Shown here: positions 40,827-50,020 of the stretch, piece by piece | How the letters are laid out: the number at the start of each line of letters is the position of its first letter | Position numbering within the stretch: position 1 is the first letter of the stretch | Source: Sporosarcina sp. Marseille-Q4063 | GTDB lineage: Bacteria; Bacillota; Bacilli; Bacillales_A; Planococcaceae | Reading direction: 5' to 3' | Assembly (NCBI RefSeq): GCF_018309085.1 | Contig: NZ_CP070502.1 | Location: forward strand, 1,674,001-1,738,000 | DNA length: 64,000 nucleotides | Program-made: the position numbers and the translations under genes | The notes under the pieces: generated by a model | The model's input: only the letters and a program-made list of their open reading frames with translations | What the model was told of the DNA's origin: nothing | The model's database searches: none

Positions 40827-42296
40827 TTAAGCACTTTGTTCTTCAATTTCTTGCTCGACGATTTCTTGCTCGATGATATCATCCCAATCGTGACCAGCTG
40901 TAATCCCTAAATACCTGGCGTCACTAGGATCGTCTAGTTCGGCTTGCGGGTACTTTTTGAACCACCAATATTTCGCCAAGACAAAGTACACGAGTGCCCC
41001 CACGAAAAAGCCCACCAATGAAGAATACGTCGGGAACATATTCGCTATGATACCACCAATCAACCAAGCGATTAACCCCGCCAAGTTAAAGCCATTCATA
41101 TACTTATATTGGCCGTTTAACTCGTAAAGATCTTTTACGTTCACACGGCGTTTACGGATTAAATAATAATCCGCGAATAATATTCCCACAATAGCTGTTA
41201 AAATACCGCCAATGATTAATAGCGCATTGACTAAGATGCCAAACAGGCTCCACGGCTGTGCTATAATCCCAATAATCCCCGCGATTATAACAGCAGCCCA
41301 GAACGGCACTTTTGGACCACCAATGTTAGAGAAAATCGTTGCCGCAGGAATAACGTTTGCTGATGTATTGGTCGACCATTGCGCTAACACAATCATCAAC
41401 AATAAAACCCCTAACACAATTCCACTTGCACTTTGCTGCAAGGCATTTATCGGATCAGCAGATGCCACTGCCATATAAGCCACCGCACCTATGGTTACGA
41501 TAAATGTATTGGTAAGCGGCATTACGATTAAGGAGCCAACTAACTGCGTCTTATTGCGTTTGAACCAATTGCGTTCATTTTTAGGCGCTTTAAAGAAACG
41601 CGATAGTGTTGGCATATCAGCTGCTAACGTTGCCCAGAACCCCATGTTCGCCATAATCACGACCATGAACGCTGTAAAAGCCGCCATCCCTGTTGTCGGT
41701 GATTCTACCCAAGTCCACACATCTTTTCCTTCAGCGGTTGCATGATCGGCAAGCGTAATGTACATCCAGCACGATATTAAAATGATAACCGGCGCAGCAA
41801 AATCCGCAAAACGCTCAATGGATTTAATGCCAAGCGATGTGTTAAATAACTGTAATGCTGCAAAAACAAGGAAACATAAAAACCAATTATTAAAGCCAAA
41901 TAATAAATTCAAAATCCCATTGATGGCCAATGCACCAAAATAGGTGTTAAGCCCGAACCAACAAGAAGCTGTCACCCCGCGAACAATCGATGGTATATGC
42001 GTGCCAAATGTGCCAAATGGGGCACGCATATAAACCGGGAAGGACAAGCCGTGCTCAATGCCAATATCACCGATTAACGTCATAAATACGCCGATTAAAA
42101 TTGAACCTATCATTGTCGCTAAAATTACCATCGGCAATGACAAACTCATAATGGCTGTTCCGCCAATTGCAAAGGCGGCTAATACGATGGCCATTCCCAC
42201 CCAAATCACTGCAAAACCAAATGTCCCGATATTTCTTTGTTGATGTGTCACTGGAAGTAAATCTGGTGATTTTAAATAATCGCCACCATTCGCCAT
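40827..42296 (-). CDS. NCS1 family nucleobase/hydantoin transporter
   Basis: A 489-residue membrane protein with 12 helices and the NCS1 (Mhp1/PucI-like) pattern: LSFPVYMRAPFGTFGTHIPS in helix 3 and the following ASCWFGLNTYFGA, then NMGFWATLAADMPTLSRFFK. The charged tail has an unusual run of Glu and Gln (DIIEQEIVEQEIEEQ). In this operon it should import the pyrimidine or hydantoin that the other genes degrade. The ATG at 42296 has GGGAGAG upstream. Confidence 0.9.
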   Translation of the reverse strand: MANGGDYLKSPDLLPVTHQQRNIGTFGFAVIWVGMAIVLAAFAIGGTAIMSLSLPMVILATMIGSILIGVFMTLIGDIGIEHGLSFPVYMRAPFGTFGTHIPSIVRGVTASCWFGLNTYFGALAINGILNLLFGFNNWFLCFLVFAALQLFNTSLGIKSIERFADFAAPVIILISCWMYITLADHATAEGKDVWTWVESPTTGMAAFTAFMVVIMANMGFWATLAADMPTLSRFFKAPKNERNWFKRNKTQLVGSLIVMPLTNTFIVTIGAVAYMAVASADPINALQQSASGIVLGVLLLMIVLAQWSTNTSANVIPAATIFSNIGGPKVPFWAAVIIAGIIGIIAQPWSLFGILVNALLIIGGILTAIVGILFADYYLIRKRRVNVKDLYELNGQYKYMNGFNLAGLIAWLIGGIIANMFPTYSSLVGFFVGALVYFVLAKYWWFKKYPQAELDDPSDARYLGITAGHDWDDIIEQEIVEQEIEEQSA

Positions 42297-42459
42297 TCAT
42301 GTCTCTCCCTTATAGTAGATTTCCAGTTAACGAACAAAAAATTGACCTCTTTTTTATGGCTCTACACCAAAATCTGTACTTGAGTGCATAGTCACTACAT
42401 ATGAACTTTTTTTATTCGGCATTTGTATGGATGCTGCATAGTTTTATATTGCTTGTTGC

Positions 42460-42575
42460 TCGAAGTGAAGGCTGTGCGACTCCTAGGGAATTAGCGTCCC
42501 CAGATGGGGCCATGCAGCGAGGATTTTCCGAAGCAACTCATCGGAAGCTCCCCCCCGAAAACGCACAGCCGGATA
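42460..42575. repeat. GC-rich structured element within the pyrimidine operon
   Basis: Between the transporter and preA lies a stretch much richer in GC than its surroundings. It starts GAAGGCTGTGCGACTCCTAG and ends with GAAAACGCACAGCC; CTGTGCG and CGCACAG pair at the ends. It has the look of a GC-rich intergenic element that recurs in many Bacillaceae genomes (CTGTGCGACTCC...GAAAGCGAAGCACAG type). No second copy is in the window. Confidence 0.55.
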
Positions 42576-42595
42576 GGAAATCTACCCTACTTTTT

Positions 42596-43858
42596 TTATC
42601 GAGCAAAATTACTGATCAGTGATTGACGTTCGTTCCAAGTCATTGGTGCAATAGTGGACACTTTTTCGACCATTGAAATCGCACCGTCTACCGGGCACAC
42701 AATCGCGCATAAATTACAGCCTACACAATCTTGTTCACGTACCTTTAGCATCGGACGACCACTCTCTGTGTACAGGTCAATACATTGATGTGCCGTATCT
42801 TCACACGCAATATAGCACTTATTGCAATTAATACAAACATCATTATTAATTTCAGCAGCAATATTGTAGTTTAAATCTAAGTCACCCCAGTCAGAATAAC
42901 GTTGGACCGACTGACCGACCATATCCATCGCTGAGGCAATGCCCTTCTCATCCAGATAATTATTAAGCCCATCAATCATATCTTCGACAATACTAAATCC
43001 ATGGTGCATTGCTGCTGTACAGACTTGTACGCCTGTTGCACCCATCAGCATAAATTCCGCAGCATCCTGCCAATTTGAAATCCCGCCAATGCCTGAAATT
43101 GGTATATTGACGAAAGGATTTCGCGCACATTCTGCTACCATATTTAGTGCAATCGGCTTGACAGCAGGCCCAGAATATCCGCCATGTGCTCCCTTCCCGC
43201 CAACATGCGGTACCGTATTCCATGAATCTAAATCGACTCCCGCTAAGCTGTTGATCGTATTAATCATACTAACGGCATCTGCCCCTCCACGCACTGCCGC
43301 TTCCGCCGTCATCGTAATATCCGTAATGTTTGGTGTTAGCTTGACGATCACAGGTGTACGTGCAACTTCCTTCACCCAGTGCGTTTGCTTTTCTACCAAT
43401 TCAGGGACTTGACCTGAAGCAGCCCCCATTCCTCGTTCCGCCATCCCATGTGGACAACCAAAATTAAGCTCAAGACCGTCAACCCCGACAGCTTCTACTT
43501 TTTTGACAATCTCATGCCACTTTTCCTGCTGTGGCTCCACCATTAATGAAGCGATAATGGCATGATCAGGAAACCTTTTTTTCGTTTCAAGAATTTCCTG
43601 TAAATTAACCTCTAATGGACGATCCGTAATGAGTTCAATATTATTAAAGCCCGCTACTCTCTGTCCGTTAAAGCTAACAGCCGCAAAGCGCGATGAAACA
43701 TTTAAAATTGGTTCGCCCAATGTTTTCCAAACTGCCCCGCCCCAGCCCGCTTCAAATGCACGTTGCACTTGATAGCCCGAATTAGTCGGTGGTGCAGATG
43801 CTAACCAAAATGGATTTGATGATTTAATCCCCGCTAAGTCAATTCGTAAGTCTGCCAT
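42596..43858 (-). CDS. preA: NAD(P)-dependent dihydropyrimidine dehydrogenase, subunit PreA
   Basis: A 420-residue protein with an FMN-binding dihydroorotate dehydrogenase-like barrel (residues 1-310: NPFWLASAPPTNSGYQVQRA, GVDGLELNFGCPHG, PISGIGGISNWQDAAEF). The C-terminal ferredoxin domain has two [4Fe-4S] motifs, CINCNKCYIAC and CVGCNLCAIVCP. It reduces uracil or thymine to the 5,6-dihydro form with electrons passed from PreT. Start ATG has a GGGGGG ribosome binding site, 13 bases after preT. Confidence 0.95.
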   Translation of the reverse strand: MADLRIDLAGIKSSNPFWLASAPPTNSGYQVQRAFEAGWGGAVWKTLGEPILNVSSRFAAVSFNGQRVAGFNNIELITDRPLEVNLQEILETKKRFPDHAIIASLMVEPQQEKWHEIVKKVEAVGVDGLELNFGCPHGMAERGMGAASGQVPELVEKQTHWVKEVARTPVIVKLTPNITDITMTAEAAVRGGADAVSMINTINSLAGVDLDSWNTVPHVGGKGAHGGYSGPAVKPIALNMVAECARNPFVNIPISGIGGISNWQDAAEFMLMGATGVQVCTAAMHHGFSIVEDMIDGLNNYLDEKGIASAMDMVGQSVQRYSDWGDLDLNYNIAAEINNDVCINCNKCYIACEDTAHQCIDLYTESGRPMLKVREQDCVGCNLCAIVCPVDGAISMVEKVSTIAPMTWNERQSLISNFAR

Positions 43859-43871
43859 GCTACATTCCCCC

Positions 43872-45215
43872 CTATGCGATTCCGCTCGGTTTTCTTAAAC
43901 GCTCGTGAATGATGTAAGCAGCATCTTTACCTTGCTGTGCAGCTGTTACCACCATTGCTTCCCCTTGGCCATTGCCGAACACGACATCCCCACAGGCAAA
44001 CACTTTGTCATTCGATGTTTGCATTGTCGTTTCGTCAATGTCTACTACCCCGTCCGTATGCTGTAATCCAAACGCTTCAATAAGCGAGACAAAGCGTGTT
44101 TGTCCAATTGCTTTAATGACAGCGTCCACCTCTATAACAAACTCGGATCCCTCTATTACTTCAGGTCGTTGCCTGCCGTCTGCACCCGCCTCTCCAAGTT
44201 TCATTTTGACGCATTCAAGTCCCACTACTTTCCCTGCATCATCACCGATAATTTGTTTCGGCGCGGTCAGCCACTTAAATCCAACGCCATCCTGCTTGGC
44301 AAATTCATATTCAAATTGGTAGGCTGTCATCTCTTTTTCTGTTCTTCTATAAAGAATGTCCACTTGCTCCGCACCTAGTCGCACAGCACAGGTTGCACCA
44401 TCAATGGCTGTGTTACCGGCACCGATGACCGCAACACGTTTACCGATTAAGTCTTCTGTCAGTGCACCCATTTTCGTGTGCTTTACAAACTCAATGGCAT
44501 CATGAACGCCTACTAGTTCCTCACCTTTAATGCCAAGGTTAGGAACAGTCCCCATACCAACCGCTAAAATAACGCTGTCATATTGCGCTAAAATTTCCTC
44601 AGGTGAAATATCTACGCCTACGGTTGTATTTGTTTTAATGTCCACACCAAGCTTTGCAACTTGCGCAACTTCCCAATCCACTACATCATTCGGCAATCGA
44701 AATGATACGATTCCGTAGCTGCCCAAGCCACCCGCCTTTTCTTCAGCTTCAAAAATTGTGACACTATAGCCGAAGCGACTAAGCTCACGCGCTGCCGATA
44801 AACCAGCTGGACCAGAGCCAACAATCGCTACCGTTTGTCCGTTTGTTTGGCCCTTTTTAAATAGTTCGACGTCTGATTCCATTGCCCAATCTGTTGCATA
44901 ACGTTGCAAGTGACCGATTTTAATAGGCTTTGTGGAGGAATGTAACACACATGCCCCTTCACATAATTCCTCGGTCGGGCATACTCGTGCACAGCTTGCA
45001 CCAACTGGATTGGCCTCCATAATCGTCATGGCCGAACCTTTCATATTACTAGAAGCAATTTTTTTAATGAAATTCGGGATTTGAATACTTGTGGGACATG
45101 CTGTAATACAAGGTGCGTCATAGCAGTACAGACAGCGATTCGCCTCTTCTAGTGCTTCATTTTTTGTCATCCTGCTATTCATTTCCACAAAATTTCGTTC
45201 GAGTTGCGAAGTCAT
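43872..45215 (-). CDS. preT: NAD(P)-dependent dihydropyrimidine dehydrogenase, subunit PreT
   Basis: A 447-residue flavoprotein with an N-terminal Fe-S domain (CLYCYDAPCITACPT and CARVCPTEELCEGAC), a FAD-binding motif VAIVGSGPAGLSAA and an NAD(P)-binding motif VAVIGAGNTAIDGA. It feeds electrons from NAD(P)H to PreA. The ATG at 45215 follows GAGGGGG; an upstream extension in the same frame overlaps the dihydropyrimidinase gene and is discarded. It belongs to the pyrimidine operon. Confidence 0.94.
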   Translation of the reverse strand: MTSQLERNFVEMNSRMTKNEALEEANRCLYCYDAPCITACPTSIQIPNFIKKIASSNMKGSAMTIMEANPVGASCARVCPTEELCEGACVLHSSTKPIKIGHLQRYATDWAMESDVELFKKGQTNGQTVAIVGSGPAGLSAARELSRFGYSVTIFEAEEKAGGLGSYGIVSFRLPNDVVDWEVAQVAKLGVDIKTNTTVGVDISPEEILAQYDSVILAVGMGTVPNLGIKGEELVGVHDAIEFVKHTKMGALTEDLIGKRVAVIGAGNTAIDGATCAVRLGAEQVDILYRRTEKEMTAYQFEYEFAKQDGVGFKWLTAPKQIIGDDAGKVVGLECVKMKLGEAGADGRQRPEVIEGSEFVIEVDAVIKAIGQTRFVSLIEAFGLQHTDGVVDIDETTMQTSNDKVFACGDVVFGNGQGEAMVVTAAQQGKDAAYIIHERLRKPSGIA

Positions 45216-45243
45216 TGAAACATTCCCCCTCATGGATTGATGT

Positions 45244-46647
45244 TTACACGTTGACTGTTTGAGCAGTCGTCGGCTGTAGTGCACGCTTAATATATTGGCC
45301 GCTGCCTAATGCTCCTACAAATTGTTTGTTCTTAATAACGTATTCACCACGCACAAGTACACTGATAGGCTCTCCCGTTACTTCCCAGCCCTCATACGGG
45401 TTGTAGTCGACATTCATATGGTGGGTGTTCGCTGAAATTTCACGTTTTACCGTAGGATCAAAAATTACGATATCCGCGTCAGAACCAATAGCAATCGTTC
45501 CTTTTTGTGGATATAAGCCGAAAATTTTTGCGGCACTTGTCGAAATCATATCGACGAAGTCATAGATGGAAATTCGCCCTTTCGCCACACCTTCAGAAAA
45601 TAAAATGCTGAAACGATCCTCGATAAACGGTCCACCATTTGGAATTTTAGAAAAGTCATTTAACCCTAATTTCTTTTTCCCGTTAAAGCTAAATGAACAT
45701 TGGTCCGAGCCAATTGTTTGCAGTTGCTTGGCTTTTAACGCATTCCACAAATGCTCTTGATGATATTTCGGGCGAAGTGGTGGTGACCAAACATATTTCG
45801 CCCCCTCGAATCCTGGCTGTGCTAACGCTGACTGATCGAGCGTTAAATAAGGTGGACATGTTTCTCCATAAACGTCATAGCCCTTTTCACGCGCTGCGAT
45901 AATTTCATCCAGTGCCTCTTTACACGTCACATGTACAACATAAAGCTTGGCGCCTGCGATACGCGCTAATTCAATGGCCCGTTTCGTCGCCTCACCCTCT
46001 AATTCTGCGGGACGCGTCAGCGCGTGATAAATTGGCGCCGTCTGACCAGCTTGCTTCGCCTCCGTTACTAATTCGTCGATGACCGAGCCATTTTCACAGT
46101 GCACCATGACAACAGCACCTATGTCTTTTGCGATTTTAAAGGCTTTGAACAGCGTACGATCTGACGCCTGGAATTCTTTCGCATAAGCCATGAACACCTT
46201 GACAGACGTAATCCCTTCCCGCTCTAGTAACAATGGTAACTCGGCCTCTGTTTCAGGCGTTAAATCACTAATCATTAAATGAAAACCGTAGTCAATAGCT
46301 GATTTACCCCTTGCTTTTTCATGCCACTTTTCCACAGCCGTCGCAAGTTTTTCTTCACCCGCAGATAAGCAAAAATCTAAAATGGTCGTCGTCCCACCGA
46401 AGGCAGCCGCAATTGTACCCGACTTCCAATCATCGTCTGTCACCGTGTTGTTGAACGGCATATCCAAATGCGTATGCGGATCAATTCCCCCAGGCATCAC
46501 GTATTTACCCGTTGCATCTACAATTTCCGCTCCGTTGGCTGATAAATTTTTGCCGATTTGCACGATTTTGCCGTTCTCTATTAAAATATCTGCCTCATAC
46601 ATATCTGAAGCTGTCGCAATAAGTCCACCTGTAATCACTTTTTTCAC
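45244..46647 (-). CDS. hydA: dihydropyrimidinase (D-hydantoinase type)
   Basis: A 467-residue amidohydrolase. DPHTHLDMPF gives metal ligands H58 and H60, SVKVFMAY holds the carbamylated Lys150, and GSDQCSF and DADIVIFDP are typical later motifs. It opens the dihydropyrimidine or hydantoin ring to the N-carbamoyl beta- or alpha-amino acid. It starts at GTG with a GAGG box upstream. It is the second step enzyme in the operon. Confidence 0.94.
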   Translation of the reverse strand: MKKVITGGLIATASDMYEADILIENGKIVQIGKNLSANGAEIVDATGKYVMPGGIDPHTHLDMPFNNTVTDDDWKSGTIAAAFGGTTTILDFCLSAGEEKLATAVEKWHEKARGKSAIDYGFHLMISDLTPETEAELPLLLEREGITSVKVFMAYAKEFQASDRTLFKAFKIAKDIGAVVMVHCENGSVIDELVTEAKQAGQTAPIYHALTRPAELEGEATKRAIELARIAGAKLYVVHVTCKEALDEIIAAREKGYDVYGETCPPYLTLDQSALAQPGFEGAKYVWSPPLRPKYHQEHLWNALKAKQLQTIGSDQCSFSFNGKKKLGLNDFSKIPNGGPFIEDRFSILFSEGVAKGRISIYDFVDMISTSAAKIFGLYPQKGTIAIGSDADIVIFDPTVKREISANTHHMNVDYNPYEGWEVTGEPISVLVRGEYVIKNKQFVGALGSGQYIKRALQPTTAQTVNV

Positions 46648-46814
46648 ACTACCCTCACCCTTCGTTTATGAATGTAAAATTTGTCGAGATCTGTTAAATA
46701 TGATGGCTCATCGCCATGACGGGAAGTTTGATAGGCACTTTAATCAAGCGTCATCCCTAACTTTTAGTGATGAACCAATGTGCTAGCGAATTATAGTATT
46801 CTAGTCTGCACTCA

Positions 46815-48062
46815 TCATGAGTTTAGTGTGTATTTTTCACCCATGCTGAACTTCGTTTGCAGTGTCAACACGGTTTCTAGTAACACGTCTGCCCCCTTTG
46901 CACAGTCTTCAAATGTCGTTTCTTCCTCCTCGCAATGACTTTTCCCCTTGATACTTGGAACAAAAATCATTGCTGAGGGGATGAAACTTGAAATATACTG
47001 TGCATCGTGCCCCGCCCCACTGAACATTCGATGGAAGGAATAACCAAAGTCACGGCATGATTTTTCCACTTCATTGCAAATAGCTGCATCAAAAAATACC
47101 GTCTCCCGCCCCCATAGCTTGATCGGGCGAATGTGGCAACCGTTTTCCTCTGAAGCTAAGCCTCTCAATAACTTCTCCACTTTGCGCATCACCGCTGGAT
47201 TTTGATGACGTGAATCCACGGTAAACACTACTTCGTTCGGGATGACTGTATGAATATTAGGTGCCACGTGCATACGCCCAAATGTGAACACGAGCTCTTC
47301 ATCGATTTTGCTCAGCTGCTCATGCAAAGACGAAATTATACGAGATGCCACAACCATCGGATCTTTACGCATCGACATCGGCGTTGTGCCAGCGTGATTT
47401 GATTCACCTGTCACGGTAATTTCATAGCACACCATGCCTAAAACGCCTTCGACCACCCCGATTTCACGTTGCTTCGCTGCTAATACCGGTCCTTGTTCAA
47501 TATGCAACTCAATATAAGCAAGGGCTTCTGTTAAACGGTTTTCTTGCTCCCCCTCGTAACCACTTGCCTGTAATGCTTCTTGAAAAGTAATGCCATTTTT
47601 ATCGAGAGACTCCTGCATTTTCTCTTTAGTGAATTTTGAAGCAATGACACCCGAACTCATCATCGCCGGATCAAAGCGCGCGCCTTCTTCATTCGTAAAA
47701 TTCACTAGCATTAATGGAATCTCTAGCTCAATGTCGTTTTCCTTTAACGTTCGTATCGCCTCTATTGCTGTTAAAATACCTAAGACGCCATCAAACCTGC
47801 CACCTTTTTCAACTGAATCTAAATGTGATCCCATTACAATTGGCGGGCATTCTTTTTTTCCTGGTAGAGTCGCATAGATATTTGCCATATCATCTACTTG
47901 GATATCCATGCCCAACTCCTTACATATTTCACAAAAATAGTCTCTCGCTAATACATCCTCCTTTGAAAGAGACAAACGGGTTACGCCTCCATTGATAGTT
48001 GCACCAAATTGACTAAACTGTTCAATTAAACCCTGCAATCGACTACTATTACATTTATACAT
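46815..48062 (-). CDS. N-carbamoyl amino acid hydrolase / beta-ureidopropionase, M20 family
   Basis: A 415-residue zinc enzyme of the M20/M28 type with GSHLDSV (H80, D82), GRFDG (D91), FTNEEGARF (Glu pair near 126), HIEQGPVL and the final AGHDAQ metal histidine. It removes the carbamoyl group, giving beta-alanine (or an amino acid), CO2 and ammonia. It is the first gene of the operon. GAGAGG lies 8 bases before the ATG at 48062. Allantoate amidohydrolase is the nearest alternative, but the neighbours argue for pyrimidine breakdown. Confidence 0.88.
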   Translation of the reverse strand: MYKCNSSRLQGLIEQFSQFGATINGGVTRLSLSKEDVLARDYFCEICKELGMDIQVDDMANIYATLPGKKECPPIVMGSHLDSVEKGGRFDGVLGILTAIEAIRTLKENDIELEIPLMLVNFTNEEGARFDPAMMSSGVIASKFTKEKMQESLDKNGITFQEALQASGYEGEQENRLTEALAYIELHIEQGPVLAAKQREIGVVEGVLGMVCYEITVTGESNHAGTTPMSMRKDPMVVASRIISSLHEQLSKIDEELVFTFGRMHVAPNIHTVIPNEVVFTVDSRHQNPAVMRKVEKLLRGLASEENGCHIRPIKLWGRETVFFDAAICNEVEKSCRDFGYSFHRMFSGAGHDAQYISSFIPSAMIFVPSIKGKSHCEEEETTFEDCAKGADVLLETVLTLQTKFSMGEKYTLNS

Positions 48063-48197
48063 ATGCAAGTCCTCTCTTTCACAGTTATCGAAAAGTATTT
48101 TCTTGTGAAGATTCAAAATTAATAGTTATCTAAAAGTGGTTGTCTATATGAAATTATAAAATAGAAAAGATTCAAAAGATATGGATAAAAGGCTAAA

Positions 48198-48223
48198 AAA
48201 ACATGTGCAAGTGCACATGTTTT
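48198..48223. promoter_or_regulatory. dyad between divergent pyrimidine operon and pucR-type gene
   Basis: AAAACATGTGC (48198-48208) and GCACATGTTTT (48213-48223) are perfect inverted repeats with a 4-base spacer. They lie in the 197-bp divergent promoter region, so they are the natural candidate site for the PucR-type regulator. Confidence 0.65.
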
Positions 48224-48259
48224 ATGGTACGTTATTTATATAGTAAGGGGGGCGCTGTT

Positions 48260-49429
48260 ATGGGGACGATTGGCAAAATCGTAGAGGGGGCTCTATTCCC
48301 GATGCTGACATTAGTAGCTGGACAAAGCGGTATGCATCGAAAAGTTAGAGGTATTAACGTAGTAGAAAGCATTGATTTAATCATGTTTTGCCGACCAAAT
48401 GAATTAGTTGTGACAACAGGCATTAACTTTCCACACCAAAATACATCCTTAGAACAACTCGTTAAACTGGCGTACACTAAAAAAATAGCTGGTTTTATCG
48501 TAAATACGGGACCTTATATTCCTGACATTCCTGAATCGGTCATCTCGTTTGCAAATGAGCATGAATTGCCCATTTTTCAAATGTCTTGGGATTGCCGTGT
48601 AGCCGATCTTTTAAAAACGACATTTCAATTTATCTCCAGTCATGAGCAAAAACACTCCACCGAAGACCAAGTTCTTTACAACTTACTGTTTCACTACAAA
48701 AGGCACGCCGATTCCACAAGGAAAAGTTTAATGCAACTCGGATTTCCACAAAGCGCAGAATTGGCCATCATCACTTGTACAACAACAGATGCACGCAGCA
48801 GTATTGATAGTTATGAGAACCTCATTCAATTCGCATTCCAAAATAGATATAAACGTTTTTTAAGAATCAAGCACAAAAATCACCTTATTTTTCTCATCAA
48901 CCGAACACAAATCACTACCTCCAATAGTCCTTTCTCAAAAACAGTTGAAGACATCTACGACAAAATCACCCAGAAAAACGGCAGCTTAAATGTCATTATC
49001 GCCAAAGGAAACTTTTATGAAGACTACGAAAATATCCATAAGAGCTACGAGGAATCACTTACTGTCATTCAATTAGCACAACTGCACAACAACCGATTCT
49101 TATACAAATATAAAGAAATTGGCGCCTATAAGATTATTATGGGCGTGCAAAATCGGACATTAATTGAATCCTTTAGACAGAATATGCTTGGACAGCTTTA
49201 TCGATATGATGATTTGCGCAACACTGATTACGTGTCATTTTTACGTATTTTCCTTGAAGAAAACGGCAGTACGAGTAAAATTAGTGAGCGTCTATTCATT
49301 CATCGCAACACCGTCCTATATAAAATCAAAAAGGTAGAACGGCTATTAGATATGGACGCCACCAACCCTTTTACAAAAACCAATTTGTATATGGCCTTTT
49401 TAATAGAAGATGTATTGACGCATCAATAA
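48260..49429 (+). CDS. pucR: PucR family transcriptional regulator
   Basis: A 389-residue regulator. The N-terminal PucR domain (IGKIVEGALFPMLTLVAGQSG ... NELVVTTGINF) is an effector-sensing module. The middle is a GGDEF-like domain, and the C-terminal helix-turn-helix is STSKISERLFIHRNTVLYKI. PucR proteins control purine and related nitrogen catabolism. Here the divergent gene is the pyrimidine operon, so it is the likely local regulator. The ATG at 48260 has AAGGGGGG upstream. Confidence 0.88.
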   Translation: MGTIGKIVEGALFPMLTLVAGQSGMHRKVRGINVVESIDLIMFCRPNELVVTTGINFPHQNTSLEQLVKLAYTKKIAGFIVNTGPYIPDIPESVISFANEHELPIFQMSWDCRVADLLKTTFQFISSHEQKHSTEDQVLYNLLFHYKRHADSTRKSLMQLGFPQSAELAIITCTTTDARSSIDSYENLIQFAFQNRYKRFLRIKHKNHLIFLINRTQITTSNSPFSKTVEDIYDKITQKNGSLNVIIAKGNFYEDYENIHKSYEESLTVIQLAQLHNNRFLYKYKEIGAYKIIMGVQNRTLIESFRQNMLGQLYRYDDLRNTDYVSFLRIFLEENGSTSKISERLFIHRNTVLYKIKKVERLLDMDATNPFTKTNLYMAFLIEDVLTHQ

Positions 49430-49454
49430 TTATGCGTTATAGGAGGAGGGAGTT

Positions 49455-49598
49455 ATGAATGGATTTTCACTCACTGTAGCAAATGTACTGACGAAAAAGT
49501 TATTCAGTAGCGCGAAGTTCCCAATATTCAGCAGGACAAGTATGACAAGATACACGGGCAAGCCCTGGTTATGTGGAAAAACATGTTATTCGCAGTGA
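49455..49598 (+). pseudogene. PucR-type regulator, N-terminal remnant
   Basis: A strong AGGAGGAGGGAG ribosome binding site leads into MNGFSLTVANVLTKKLFSSAK, which is the start of a PucR-type N-terminal domain, and then into unrelated sequence ending at a TGA at 49596. The coding signal is cut after about 21 codons. A different frame from about 49517 stays open through WKNMLFAVSEYFQ and may be the 3' end of some other lost gene. Confidence 0.55.
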
Positions 49599-49686
49599 GT
49601 GAATATTTTCAACCAGTATTATGGGGGAGGTTTGTTTTTTTCCCCGCAGCGCGTAGTCAATGAATACGATGCACTGATTTCCTGTT

Positions 49687-49729
49687 TATCTTTTTTCCAA
49701 ACACTGTACCATCGTTTGGAAAAAAGATA
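49687..49729. repeat. 16-bp perfect inverted repeat
   Basis: TATCTTTTTTCCAAAC (49687-49702) and GTTTGGAAAAAAGATA (49714-49729), with an 11-base loop. There is no T run after it in either direction beyond those within the stem. It may be a terminator of unusual shape or the relic of a mobile element end. Confidence 0.7.
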
Positions 49730-49767
49730 TTCAAAAAGATGAGGGGACCTGATTATTTCAGACAATA

Positions 49768-49800
49768 AAAAACCGGAATCCTTTTGGTAAACCGGGATAC
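49768..49800 (-). terminator. CCGG-type terminator repeat C, copy 1
   Basis: On the minus strand, CCCGGT...ACCGG-like arms followed by TTTTTT. It shares CCGGGATACTATTGA with the copy at 63942-63989 and similar arms with 55224-55262. It probably ends transcripts from the RNase H-like gene. Confidence 0.6.
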
Positions 49801-50020
49801 TATTGAGTTAGATATGAAAATCCGTAATGTTTAATATAAAAGAAAGATGATAGAGGGACGACTGTCAGTTCCGATCCACTATCATTCATGCATTACAGCT
49901 GTTCAGGAAATACCTCTTACTTTATTCCAAATAAAATCTCCCATTTCTATGCGCCATTTGGGATGACACAAGGAAAGTGAGAGAGTGATTATGACATGTG
50001 GTTTAGACATGTCCCTTCAT

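Larger units (their letters stand above)
49599..50020. other. gene-free stretch with hairpins
   Basis: No gene is seen. It contains a 16-bp perfect inverted repeat (49687-49729), a CCGG terminator repeat (49768-49800) and an ACATGT pair at about 49994-50012. Confidence 0.6.
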
